Source: Fidelibacterota bacterium (GTDB lineage Bacteria > Fidelibacterota > Marinisomatia > Marinisomatales > TCS55). From it: a stretch of DNA of 64,000 nucleotides. Shown here piece by piece: positions 18,197 to 27,124 of this stretch; positions within the stretch are counted from its first letter, which is position 1; each line of letters begins with the position of its first letter. The notes under the pieces are model-generated. The model did no database searches, had not been told where the DNA came from, and saw nothing but the letters and a program-made list of their open reading frames with translations. Where the stretch lies: positions 108,813 to 172,812 of the forward strand of contig SCKN01000004.1 in the NCBI GenBank assembly GCA_004124385.1, in the 5' to 3' direction. The translations under genes and the position numbers were made by a program.

Positions 18197-20050
18197 TTAA
18201 TGCACTTTTTCCCCTGATACTGCTTTATCCCCATCCACAATAATCAATGATAGTTCTTTTTTCCTTGAAGCTGCTAATAGCATCCCATTTGATTCCGCCC
18301 CTCGAATAGTCGCCGGTTCTAGGTTTGAAACAATTATCACCATTTTACCAACCAATTCTTCTGGAGAATAATGTTCTGCAATGCCGGATACAATCTGGCG
18401 CTCTTCATCGCCTACTTTAACTTTCAGTTTATATAGCTTATCTGAATCTTCCACTTTTTCAGCTACTAATATTTCAGCTGTTTTTAATCCAAGATTTTCG
18501 AAATCCGAATAATCAATAAAGTGTTCTTTATTTTTTGTCTGAACCTTGTCCTTCTTTACATTAATTCGAGGGAACAATGGCGGATGTTGTTTTAACTCTT
18601 TTCCAGCTTTTAAACCACCCCATGTTAAATCTGAATCTTTCGCATTTAACGTATCCAAAACAAAATCTGTCCGGTTGGGCATTACAGGTGAAAGTAATAA
18701 TGTACCAATTCGAAGCGCTTCAATTGCTGTATATAAAACCCGTCCGGCGGCTGCCTTATCTTCCTTAACTAATTTCCAAGGGGCTTGTTCGGCTAAATAT
18801 TTATTCACACTTCTAATAAATTGCAGCGTCTCTTCGATGGCTTCATTTACTTTCATAGACTTTATTAAATCGTGAATCAAATTCACCGTCTTTTCAGCTG
18901 ACGTTTTTATTTCAATTTCTGCATGACCATCTTCTCCAGGATTAGGAATAATGTTGTCAAAATTCTTTTCTATAAGCTTACTTATACGGCTCAATAAATT
19001 TCCAAAATCATTGGCCAAATCACTATTATATCTTTTAATAAATGACTCAGTTGTAAAGTTTGCGTCTTGTCCCAAAACCATTTCCCGCATGAGGTAATAA
19101 CGCACCGGATCAACGCCATATTCATCGATCAAGTCAAGCGGATTAACCACATTACCTTGGGATTTACTCATTTTTGAATTGTCCATCAACCACCAGCCGT
19201 GGGCAAAAATAGACTTCGGTAAAGGCATTTTTGCAGACATAAGCATTGTTGGCCAATAAACAGCATGAGTTGTCAAAATGTCTTTACCTATCAAATGATA
19301 TTCTGCCGGCCACCACTTTTTATACGATTCATCATTCACGCCAAATCCTGTAGCTGTAACATAATTAATGAGCGCATCAAACCAAACATAAGTTACATAG
19401 TCATTATCAAAAGGTAGATCAATCCCCCAGTTCAATCGTGATTTGGGCCGGGAAATACATAAATCCCCGAGAGGTTTGCGTAAAAATCCCAATACTTCAT
19501 TTTTCCGATGTTCAGGTTGGATAAATTTTGGATGATTATTTATATGATCAATCAGAGCTTGTTGATATGTTGACATCTTGAAGAAGTAATTTTTTTCCCT
19601 CAATTTTTTAATGTCCCTGAATTCTCCGCTTTCAGCTTCTTTTTCAGTAATAAACCGCTCCTCCGATACTGAATAAAATCCTTCATATTCATCTTCATAA
19701 ATATCACCATTATCGTATACAACCTGAAGAATATCCTGAACAACTTTTATATGACGATCTTCAGTCGTGCGAATAAAATCATCGTTGGAAATATGCAGTT
19801 TCTCCCATAATTCCAAAAACCGCGGAGCCATTTCATTGCAATGAATTTTTGGGTCCACATTCCGATCTTCTGCAGCCTGTTGAACCTTTTGGCCATGTTC
19901 ATCCAATCCGGTAAGAAAAAATACATCATCATTTTCTGCTCGATGATACCTGGCCAAGACATCTGCCAATATCGTTGTATATGCATGGCCAATATGGGGT
20001 TTGTCGTTTACATAGTAAATCGGAGTGGTGATGTAGAATTTGCCAGCCAT
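18197..20050 (-). CDS. metG: Methionyl-tRNA synthetase with C-terminal tRNA-binding domain
   Basis: The enzyme (617 residues) charges tRNA-Met. The HIGH motif is KPHIGHAYTT near residue 17 and the KMSKS loop is NSKMSKSQGNVVNP near 295. The knuckle region (YEGFYSVSEERFI) has no cysteines, so it belongs to the zinc-free subtype. The last 110 residues (FENLGLKTAEILVAEKV to ESNGMLLAAS) are an EMAPII/Arc1p-like OB-fold that increases tRNA affinity and mediates dimerisation. The stop is 35 bases upstream of tatD, and holB precedes it with a one-base gap. Confidence 0.97.
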   Translation of the reverse strand: MAGKFYITTPIYYVNDKPHIGHAYTTILADVLARYHRAENDDVFFLTGLDEHGQKVQQAAEDRNVDPKIHCNEMAPRFLELWEKLHISNDDFIRTTEDRHIKVVQDILQVVYDNGDIYEDEYEGFYSVSEERFITEKEAESGEFRDIKKLREKNYFFKMSTYQQALIDHINNHPKFIQPEHRKNEVLGFLRKPLGDLCISRPKSRLNWGIDLPFDNDYVTYVWFDALINYVTATGFGVNDESYKKWWPAEYHLIGKDILTTHAVYWPTMLMSAKMPLPKSIFAHGWWLMDNSKMSKSQGNVVNPLDLIDEYGVDPVRYYLMREMVLGQDANFTTESFIKRYNSDLANDFGNLLSRISKLIEKNFDNIIPNPGEDGHAEIEIKTSAEKTVNLIHDLIKSMKVNEAIEETLQFIRSVNKYLAEQAPWKLVKEDKAAAGRVLYTAIEALRIGTLLLSPVMPNRTDFVLDTLNAKDSDLTWGGLKAGKELKQHPPLFPRINVKKDKVQTKNKEHFIDYSDFENLGLKTAEILVAEKVEDSDKLYKLKVKVGDEERQIVSGIAEHYSPEELVGKMVIIVSNLEPATIRGAESNGMLLAASRKKELSLIIVDGDKAVSGEKVH

Positions 20051-20051
20051 T

Positions 20052-21203
20052 TTAGGCTTTCCCTTTTAAATAATGTTGAATGTCGATTAGCATATTTGTA
20101 AGTGTTAAGGGCATATAAAAATTTCTATCTATAGATGCTATTGTTGTTTCTATTACTGAATTAGCTGTCGTCAGGTTTGCTTGAGGGTAAGAAGTTGTAA
20201 ATGTTTTAAGAGCTTCTCCAAACCCATTTTGTGCTAATGGAGATGAAATATTTTGACGAAAACGGACCGATTGCTGAAACCAAGTCTGTAATAAAAAAAG
20301 ATGAAATTTGAAATTGTTTGGATCGCTCCGTACCATTCTGGACATATTATTAATATATGACCGCCAACCATCACCGTTTGAATTCACCACTGCTTCTACT
20401 TGATCTTTCATGGTTTTCAAAATTTCAGCAACGGTCCTATCAGCCAAAAACCGTGCTTTATGTATATTTCCATCAGCCAAGTTAGCGTAAAATTCTGCTT
20501 CACCAGAATGGATGCCTCTATCCGTTAAATATGTACTGACAATATCATGGGAGATAGGCGGAAAATCAATTTGCTGACACCGTGATTGAATTGTGGATAA
20601 AAGCATTGATTTATAATCCGTAACTAAAATAACTGTGGTTTTTTTTGGCGGCTCTTCTAATAATTTCAGCAATGCATTAGCCGAAGCTCCATCCCCATCT
20701 GAAAGACAATGGGCATCAAAAATCAATACCATTTTATAACCAGAGTCAACAGATTTTAAATAGAGTTTTTTACGTAATTCACGAATGGAATTAATCAGTA
20801 TTCTTTTTGCTCGGGGAATATTGATCTTTTGAAATGGATCTGTTCCTTTTTTTTGTAGCAAATCTGTTAAGAGCGCTGCATTGTCATCGCCAATTATTGA
20901 TAAAACATCCGTATCTTTATCAAAGTTGGCTTTCTTGCGGGGCAATGGTACAATCACGTGAAGATGCTCATGCTGGAGCGATGAAAATCGCACACATGAT
21001 GAACAACTGCCGCAAATTATTTCATTCCCTTGGCAGTTTAATGCAGCACTAAATGCAAGCGCCGCAGCTTCTTTTCCTGTTCCTTCGGGACCGCTGAACA
21101 AGTAAGCACTGCCAATTCGGTTAGATGAAATAATCTTTGTAATGCGTTGCCATACATTTGGCTGAAAATGTTCAGGATTATATTTCATTTTTTTACCAAC
21201 CAT
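20052..21203 (-). CDS. holB: DNA polymerase III delta-prime clamp-loader subunit
   Basis: The protein (383 residues) belongs to the AAA+ clamp loader that places the sliding clamp on DNA. A P-loop-like GPEGTGKEAAALAF, a four-cysteine zinc module (CQGNEIICGSCSSC), DAHCLSDGDGASANALLKLLEEPP and the sensor region VTDYKSMLLSTIQSRCQQIDF are visible. Loss of the SRC arginine-finger context is not seen. The gene is sandwiched between the EnvC-like gene, which it overlaps by 19 bases, and metG. The N-terminal start has a second ATG six codons in (MKYNPEHF), which is equally plausible. Confidence 0.9.
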   Translation of the reverse strand: MVGKKMKYNPEHFQPNVWQRITKIISSNRIGSAYLFSGPEGTGKEAAALAFSAALNCQGNEIICGSCSSCVRFSSLQHEHLHVIVPLPRKKANFDKDTDVLSIIGDDNAALLTDLLQKKGTDPFQKINIPRAKRILINSIRELRKKLYLKSVDSGYKMVLIFDAHCLSDGDGASANALLKLLEEPPKKTTVILVTDYKSMLLSTIQSRCQQIDFPPISHDIVSTYLTDRGIHSGEAEFYANLADGNIHKARFLADRTVAEILKTMKDQVEAVVNSNGDGWRSYINNMSRMVRSDPNNFKFHLFLLQTWFQQSVRFRQNISSPLAQNGFGEALKTFTTSYPQANLTTANSVIETTIASIDRNFYMPLTLTNMLIDIQHYLKGKA

Positions 21204-22378
21204 TTTTCCGGATCAAGTTTTTGATCTTTACCCCAAATTTCAAAATGAAGTTTAGCTCCATTGATAGAGCCGGAATCTCCCATGTATGCAAGAATATCCC
21301 CAGCTCTTACTTCACTATCTACATTGGTTTGAATTTTAGTCACATGGCTGTAAATCGTGAAAAAATCACCGCCATGATCAATAATAATAATATTTCCATA
21401 TCCACGGATAAATGTTATAGTTGTAACAATACCACCCATGACGGCAGAAATCGGTGTGCCCGGTTTTCCTTTTATATCAATACCGGTATTGTTTGTAGTT
21501 GTTTTTAATTCCGGGTTCCATTTCCGTCCAAATTTACTGATTACTTTCCCGCTAGCCGGCCAGGACAACTGACCTTTTAGAGACGAAAATGATTTTGTTT
21601 TTAATGCTTCTCTTTGGCGACGGATTCGTTCTGCTCGATCTGCTTTAGCTTTATCATCTTTAATTTTGCCAATCAACTCTTCCAGTTGTTTTACACCTTC
21701 TTCTTTTTGCGTAATATATTGAGCTAATTCTGTTTTACTATTCCGAATTTTTTCCAGTTCGCGTTTTTTCTGTCTGTGCTTCACGCGCAAATCTGCCATT
21801 TGTTTTTTACGCTCTGTTTTTAAACTTATGCCTTTGCGAAGTATCGCCTCTATATTCAATTTCTTTTTACCAATATTCATCAAAAGCGATCGAACTTGTT
21901 TTTTATGCTGTCGGTCAATTTGAGAAATGATTTTCTGATACTTCGTACGATAAACAGCCTGACGCCATGAAGTAGAACTCAATACTTTTTCAATTTCGGA
22001 TAATGTTCCTTTTTTATAAACTTGAATTGCACGATTTGCATATCGAATTCTTAATTCTTTCAGTTCGACTTCATTTTCCCCGATTTCATCTTCCAGTTTT
22101 TTAATTTCACCTCGTGCAGAGTTTTCCTCTTTTTTCAATTCAGTAATCAGTCTCTCAACTAATGAGATTTCTTCTTCTAAATTAACAATGGTCCGAGCGG
22201 CTGATTTTTCTCTATTTTCTTCAGAACGCAGTCTGCTGCGAGTGGATTTGATTTCATTTTTAAGATCCTGAATAGCTTTTGATTGATACTTCAGTTCTTT
22301 TTGGAAATCACGATCATCTGTTTGCGCCCAGCTAACCTGACTTATTAGAAATAATATGGATATAATTCGCCTGAACAT
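21185..22378 (-). CDS. EnvC-like coiled-coil protein with degenerate LytM domain
   Basis: The 397-residue protein has a signal peptide (1-18, ending SWAQ), a long coiled coil (about residues 25-260) and a C-terminal M23/LytM domain (about 275-397). In active LytM enzymes zinc is held by HxxxD and HxH. Here these read NTGID and KLH, so the first His of each motif is missing. That matches EnvC-type activators, which stimulate cell-wall amidases and do not cut themselves. A role in daughter-cell separation or wall turnover in the periplasm is inferred from family architecture. Its 3' end overlaps holB by 19 bases. Confidence 0.85.
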   Translation of the reverse strand: MFRRIISILFLISQVSWAQTDDRDFQKELKYQSKAIQDLKNEIKSTRSRLRSEENREKSAARTIVNLEEEISLVERLITELKKEENSARGEIKKLEDEIGENEVELKELRIRYANRAIQVYKKGTLSEIEKVLSSTSWRQAVYRTKYQKIISQIDRQHKKQVRSLLMNIGKKKLNIEAILRKGISLKTERKKQMADLRVKHRQKKRELEKIRNSKTELAQYITQKEEGVKQLEELIGKIKDDKAKADRAERIRRQREALKTKSFSSLKGQLSWPASGKVISKFGRKWNPELKTTTNNTGIDIKGKPGTPISAVMGGIVTTITFIRGYGNIIIIDHGGDFFTIYSHVTKIQTNVDSEVRAGDILAYMGDSGSINGAKLHFEIWGKDQKLDPEKWLVKK

Positions 22379-22506
22379 AGACCGGAAAAGTACCTAGTTC
22401 GTTAATCTTGATACAATGGGTTTCACATCATTTTAATTGAACGTATTCTTGACTAGTCTTCTATAAGGTGATTAGTTTAGTACCTTTAAACTCGCAGGAG
22501 AGAATT

Positions 22507-23007
22507 GTGAAAAGTCCACTTTGGTCAAATGTATTTAAAAACTGGAATTCGCAGGAAAGTGAAAAAGTCACTGCCCTTAAGCAAGTTCCGGTTTTTGATG
22601 GTTTAAGTAATAAAGAACTGGATGAGATTGAAAAACTCACCCATGAACGAACATATCAATCTGGTGAACATGTATTTAAAAACATGGCACCGTCCGAAGG
22701 AATGTTCATCATTATATCTGGTGCAGTTGAAATTTATTTGGATAACGCTGGTACCAAAAATGTCCTTGCTGAATTATCAGATCACGATTTCTTTGGGGAA
22801 ATTGCACTCCTGGATGAAGAGCCTCGATCAGCAGGAGCAATAGCAACAAAACCGTCTACCTTGCTTGGATTTTTCCGGCCGGACCTACTTTCTCTCATGG
22901 AGCGGAATCCCGCTTTAAGCAGTAAAATTTTAACAAATCTCGGAGCTGTATTAGCCGAGCGTCTGCGTAAAACAAATGAGCTTTTGTCACCAAATAGTGA
23001 TAATTAA
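22507..23007 (+). CDS. Cyclic-nucleotide-binding domain protein
   Basis: The protein is about 166 residues long with one CRP-like cNMP-binding roll: VPVFDGLSNKELDEIEKL, GMFIIISGAVEIYL, and FFGEIALLDEEPRSAGAIA, which contains the conserved GE and R of the phosphate-binding cassette. No DNA-binding domain follows. I start it at GTG 22507 because AGGAG lies six bases upstream. An in-frame GTG at 22468 lacks such a site. Its stop shares a base with the ATG of the following permease gene, so the two are coupled. It may sense a cyclic nucleotide for the permease, but this is inference. Confidence 0.8.
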   Translation: MKSPLWSNVFKNWNSQESEKVTALKQVPVFDGLSNKELDEIEKLTHERTYQSGEHVFKNMAPSEGMFIIISGAVEIYLDNAGTKNVLAELSDHDFFGEIALLDEEPRSAGAIATKPSTLLGFFRPDLLSLMERNPALSSKILTNLGAVLAERLRKTNELLSPNSDN

Positions 23008-24122
23008 TGGATAAAGAAAAAAATTATATTCAGCTCATATATCGATTAATGATCGGGCTGCTTGCCATAGTTTTTTTATATGTGATTTGGCCTTATATAT
23101 CATCCGTTCTTTTAATGCTGATTTTTGCATTTCTTTTTACAACTATTCTTTTGTCTAGTGTTGATGCATTAGAAAGGAAAATAAGAAACCGCGGTTTAAG
23201 CGTTTTGGCTGTTACTGTAGGTCTTATTGCAACAATTGCTATTTTCATAGGCAGTTTTGCCACTAACCTTGCGGATCAAGCCGGAGATTTTTCCCAGCGT
23301 CTGGAAACAGAATCATTTATGGATGATTTCAATGGATTCATTGACAATGCAAAAGAGAAATTACCGGATTTTGTGAAAGGCGGAGGGGATGATGTGGATG
23401 CAGCATCAAAACTGAATGAAGTAGTGGGTGATTTAATGTCCACACTGCTGACTTTTGCCGGTGCCCTTGGGAGTTTTGTTTTTAACATGATTATGGTGAT
23501 TATTTTTACAATTATATTACTGTTGAATTATCATCAATTCAAAAAATCACTTGTAGGTTTTATTCCCAATAAATATTTTGAAGTTGGGCTCAGGCTTATA
23601 TTCAATATTGAGCAGCAAGTTTCCAATTATTTAAGAGGTCAGCTTTTGGCGGCAACAAGTGTAGCTATTATGTCCATCATTGGATTATATATTCTCAATT
23701 TCTTTGGCGCCAACTTAACACTGGTTATCTTTATTGGTATTATTGCCGGACTGGCAAATTTGATACCGTTGGTAGGTCCCTTTATCGGTATGCTCATCGC
23801 TTTTTCAGTTGCATTAATGAATAATCTTGGAATTGAAGCAGCTCAAGCTCATATGTTGTTTAATTCGATTCCATCTCCATTTTATATACTTGATATTGCC
23901 TTGATGTTTATTATTGTTCAGCAAATTGATAATAATTTTATTACTCCGTTACTTGTGGGAGAAAGTGTCGGACTTCATCCCATTATGGTCATGATTGCGT
24001 TACTTATTGGCGGAACGCTCCTTGGCCCAATGGGTATGTTATTTGCAGTCCCGGCAGCTGGAATTATAAAAGTTATTGGTCAGGAAGTATCATTTGTGAC
24101 CAAAAACGCACATTTACTTTAA
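23007..24122 (+). CDS. AI-2E family (PerM-like) membrane protein
   Basis: This integral membrane protein of 371 residues has about seven to eight hydrophobic helices, with an extra-membrane insertion near residues 85-150. The C-terminal half shows the family pattern LIPLVGPFIG, FIIVQQIDNNFITPLLVGESVGLHP and LIGGTLLGPMGMLFAVPAAG. Members include PerM, YdiK and TqsA, some linked to AI-2 or ion export. The substrate here is unknown. It is translationally coupled to the upstream cNMP-binding gene by a TAATG overlap. Confidence 0.9.
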   Translation: MDKEKNYIQLIYRLMIGLLAIVFLYVIWPYISSVLLMLIFAFLFTTILLSSVDALERKIRNRGLSVLAVTVGLIATIAIFIGSFATNLADQAGDFSQRLETESFMDDFNGFIDNAKEKLPDFVKGGGDDVDAASKLNEVVGDLMSTLLTFAGALGSFVFNMIMVIIFTIILLLNYHQFKKSLVGFIPNKYFEVGLRLIFNIEQQVSNYLRGQLLAATSVAIMSIIGLYILNFFGANLTLVIFIGIIAGLANLIPLVGPFIGMLIAFSVALMNNLGIEAAQAHMLFNSIPSPFYILDIALMFIIVQQIDNNFITPLLVGESVGLHPIMVMIALLIGGTLLGPMGMLFAVPAAGIIKVIGQEVSFVTKNAHLL

Positions 24123-24469
24123 TATAAATTGAGCGATTCCATAAAATAAAAAAGAAGAATCAGTCGTTTAAGATAATCTCCCTTTTCATTTTTTCTGTTA
24201 AATCTGAATAATTTCCAAAGTTTTTCACCATGCCATGTCCATACACTATATTTAATTATTCATTCTAATTTTAAAGATTTCTTCAGTATTTCTTCAACTC
24301 CCCACAAGACCCCTCCTCATACGAGGAGGGGAGTTAGGGGTGGTGTTAAATACAGTTATTATATCATTATTTTTACATTCATAACGCTGACTTATATGTT
24401 TTCATCAGCCACGGCAAGAGAAATTTTGTGCTTTTTATTCATACTCAAGGAAGAATCAGTCATTTTGCT
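24123..24469. repeat. Intergenic gap between convergent genes with GC-rich palindrome
   Basis: No gene is seen in this 347-base gap between two convergent genes. At 24310-24346 it holds a perfect 9-bp hairpin, CCCCTCCTC/GAGGAGGGG around ATAC, followed by GAGTTAGGGGTGGTG. This is a copy of the palindromic family (group B) that recurs near 50.8, 54.0, 56.3, 56.4, 61.6 and 62.7 kb. It may serve as the transcription end for both genes. Confidence 0.6.
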
Positions 24470-26338
24470 TTAAGCGTCTTTTTCGATTTTAAATAAAATA
24501 TAATCCTTAAAAGATAAATACATTTCCCCGCCGTCTTCTAATGGGTAAATCCATAATTGGATGGATAATCCCTCTTTATCTTTTTTCTGTATAATATCTT
24601 TCGGTTGCCCAAGAAGTGATTGAATATCTGGAATAGTCATTCCTACTATTAATGAGGAAGTAGATTCCTTTATAATGGCTCTTTGGCGAACCAAATCCAT
24701 TCGCTGATCTATTCGACTTGTCATTTCACGATCTTGATCAGAATTGAATTTGATTAATAATTCATTGAGTACTTTTTCATTTTTTTCGCCTAATCCACCC
24801 GTCATTTCACTGGCATCAACAAGCAATTGTATTGCTGCACGTAATTCAGAATGATCAGAAATTTTATTAGCCATTACAACCAAGTGCGTAGCCACTTGAT
24901 AGCGCAATGTACTTACTTCAAATTTTAAACTGCTATCTTTATGCAAAGCTTCATCAAATAATGTTAATGATTTACTGTAAAAACCAAAGTGCAATGCTTT
25001 TTCTCCTTCCTGTAGAATTTGCCGAGCTTTATATATAGGAATTTTATCTCTGGCTGCTGTAGAATAATGACTGATTTTCTCCATCAACTCTACCGCTTGT
25101 GCTGCATTACCGTGAGCAGACAATAAATCAGCCTTCTCAATTTTCAGGATAGCAATATGATCAAGTTTGTATTGGATTAACTGTCGCATTTCATTATCTG
25201 CTTTTCTCAACGCGTCTAGAAACCTAGCGATTGATTTGGATAACATTCCTTGCTTTTCAAATTCAATGCCTTCGTCATAAAGCTGGATAGGAATTTTCTC
25301 TTTGGATAATGCAAGAAATTCTTCTGCTCGTTTACGATTAGTATGATTTGGGTAATCATTCAAAAAAGTTTCAAAATATTCAAAGGCAGATATAAAGTCT
25401 TTACGATAGTAATATTCCTTAGCGCGATCTCCTATTGTTAATCTACCGCCGTAAAAAACTGAAAATGTGAAGTGGATTCCAAAATCCTGCAAATGAAATT
25501 GCTTAATCGGAGTTAAATCATCCGGATCATTTATATCATTAAATTTTGTATACGCATAGCGTAAATCAATGCCAAATGAAAATCTGTTTGATTTACCTTT
25601 AGAAGTATTTGAATTTTTTCTTTCACCAATAATAAACCTAGGACCAATGGAAAAAGACATACTTGGTCCAAAAGCAGTTGGTGTAGACAATAATTCCTTT
25701 TTTGTATCTAAATAAAATTTTGAATACGCATATCCCCACGTATACCTTAAATCAATATACCAAAATTCAAACCATTGCAGCATGGTGGTATGGCTTATTC
25801 CCAAATTGAATACACGAGGAGAAAAAAACATTTTTCCCGGATCCCAGCTTGGGTTCACACTTCCCCACGTTTCAATTCGATCGATTTCACCAGGAACAAA
25901 TAAATTGCTGTAACGGAAATTCAAACCCGTTTGCATATCAAGCCAACTAGCTCTCAATAGAGTATAAAACAAATTTGTTTTAACAAAATCGATATCTAAT
26001 TGGTGACCGAACCTTGCAGTTATTGCTCCTCCGTCATAACTAGATACATCATCTTCATATCTCATCCAATCGGATTTCATTTTATCTCCATCAGTACCGC
26101 CACCGCCATAAATGAATACACCATAACGAACTTCTGCGGGTAAAAATTTTATAGGTTCGTGGAATTCACGGCGGTGAAGAATTCGATCTTTACGGTAACC
26201 CCGTTCGTAATCAATATCCTGCTTGGGACTGAACTGAATTAAACCCCAAAGATAGGATTTTGTAGAATCAGCATCTGCGCCTGTCAGATTGCAAAATGAT
26301 ACAAATATGATTATGAATAGTATTAACCTCGGATGCAT
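24470..26338 (-). CDS. Outer-membrane-like/TPR protein with BamE-like C-terminal domain
   Basis: The protein (622 residues) is built in three parts. It has a signal peptide (1-21) and then about 300 residues of alternating aromatic beta-strand-like segments (WYIDLRYTWGYAYSKFYL, SFSIGPRFIIG, RFSFGIDLRYAYT) suggesting an outer-membrane barrel. From about residue 310 helical repeats of TPR character follow (AKEYYYRKDFISAFEYFETFL). The last 60 residues (VGMTIPDIQSLLGQPKDI then LWIYPLEDGGEMYLSF) resemble the SmpA/BamE fold. I do not recognise a named family. A role in outer-membrane assembly or surface structure is inferred from architecture only. Confidence 0.6.
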   Translation of the reverse strand: MHPRLILFIIIFVSFCNLTGADADSTKSYLWGLIQFSPKQDIDYERGYRKDRILHRREFHEPIKFLPAEVRYGVFIYGGGGTDGDKMKSDWMRYEDDVSSYDGGAITARFGHQLDIDFVKTNLFYTLLRASWLDMQTGLNFRYSNLFVPGEIDRIETWGSVNPSWDPGKMFFSPRVFNLGISHTTMLQWFEFWYIDLRYTWGYAYSKFYLDTKKELLSTPTAFGPSMSFSIGPRFIIGERKNSNTSKGKSNRFSFGIDLRYAYTKFNDINDPDDLTPIKQFHLQDFGIHFTFSVFYGGRLTIGDRAKEYYYRKDFISAFEYFETFLNDYPNHTNRKRAEEFLALSKEKIPIQLYDEGIEFEKQGMLSKSIARFLDALRKADNEMRQLIQYKLDHIAILKIEKADLLSAHGNAAQAVELMEKISHYSTAARDKIPIYKARQILQEGEKALHFGFYSKSLTLFDEALHKDSSLKFEVSTLRYQVATHLVVMANKISDHSELRAAIQLLVDASEMTGGLGEKNEKVLNELLIKFNSDQDREMTSRIDQRMDLVRQRAIIKESTSSLIVGMTIPDIQSLLGQPKDIIQKKDKEGLSIQLWIYPLEDGGEMYLSFKDYILFKIEKDA

Positions 26339-26476
26339 GATAGTTCAAAATAATGCCTATATACATTTTGAACAAGTATCTTGTGACTGTAAGTATGGTA
26401 ACGGCAGTGGGTCTTTGTAAATTCCCCGCCACTAATAAAAGGAACTATCTTACTCAAATTAAATTCCACTAATAAG

Positions 26477-27124
26477 ATGAAATTAAAACATTTACTACTT
26501 TTGTGTTTAATGACGACATCCATCATTGCACAGCATTTTACCATTGCACGCTTGCATTATGGCGGTGGTGGAGATTGGTATAGCAATCCCAGCAGTTTGC
26601 CCAATCTGCTGCATTATTTACAAACCCATACAGCTATTATTGCTGCCGATAAAGAAGCCCGGATAAAGCTGACGGATGAGAATCTTTATTCATATCCATA
26701 TTTATATATGACGGGTCATGGAAATGTTCGTTTTACAGATGCGGAAATTATTCGTTTAAGAACATTCTTGCTACGTGGTGGTTTTCTACATGCTGATGAT
26801 AATTATGGTATGGATCCATCATTTCGCAGAGAAATGAAACGCGTTTTTCCTGAAAAAAAGTTGGTTTCCTTACCCCATGATCATCCACTCTTTCATCAAG
26901 TGTTTGATTTTAATAATGGTTTACCCAAAATCCATGAACATGATAATAAACCTCCACAGGCTTTAGCACTTTATGAAGATGATCGTATTCTCGTAATCTA
27001 TACATATGAAAGTGATTTGGGCGATGGCTGGGAAGATGCAGAAGTTCATAATGACCCTAACTATATTCGAGAAGCAGCACTGCAAATGGGTGTTAATATT
27101 ATTCATTTTGCACTAACACAATAA
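26477..27124 (+). CDS. DUF4159 secreted protein
   Basis: The protein (215 residues) has a signal peptide (MKLKHLLLLCLMTTSIIA) followed by a DUF4159 domain of the class I glutamine amidotransferase-like fold. Motifs are FTIARLHYGGGGDWYSNPS, YPYLYMTGHGNVRFT, LRGGFLHADDNYGMD and DHPLFH. The domain commonly stands next to DUF4175, DUF58 and MoxR genes and its biochemical function is not established. It opens a four-gene plus-strand operon. Its stop shares a base with the ATG of the DUF4175 gene. Confidence 0.88.
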   Translation: MKLKHLLLLCLMTTSIIAQHFTIARLHYGGGGDWYSNPSSLPNLLHYLQTHTAIIAADKEARIKLTDENLYSYPYLYMTGHGNVRFTDAEIIRLRTFLLRGGFLHADDNYGMDPSFRREMKRVFPEKKLVSLPHDHPLFHQVFDFNNGLPKIHEHDNKPPQALALYEDDRILVIYTYESDLGDGWEDAEVHNDPNYIREAALQMGVNIIHFALTQ

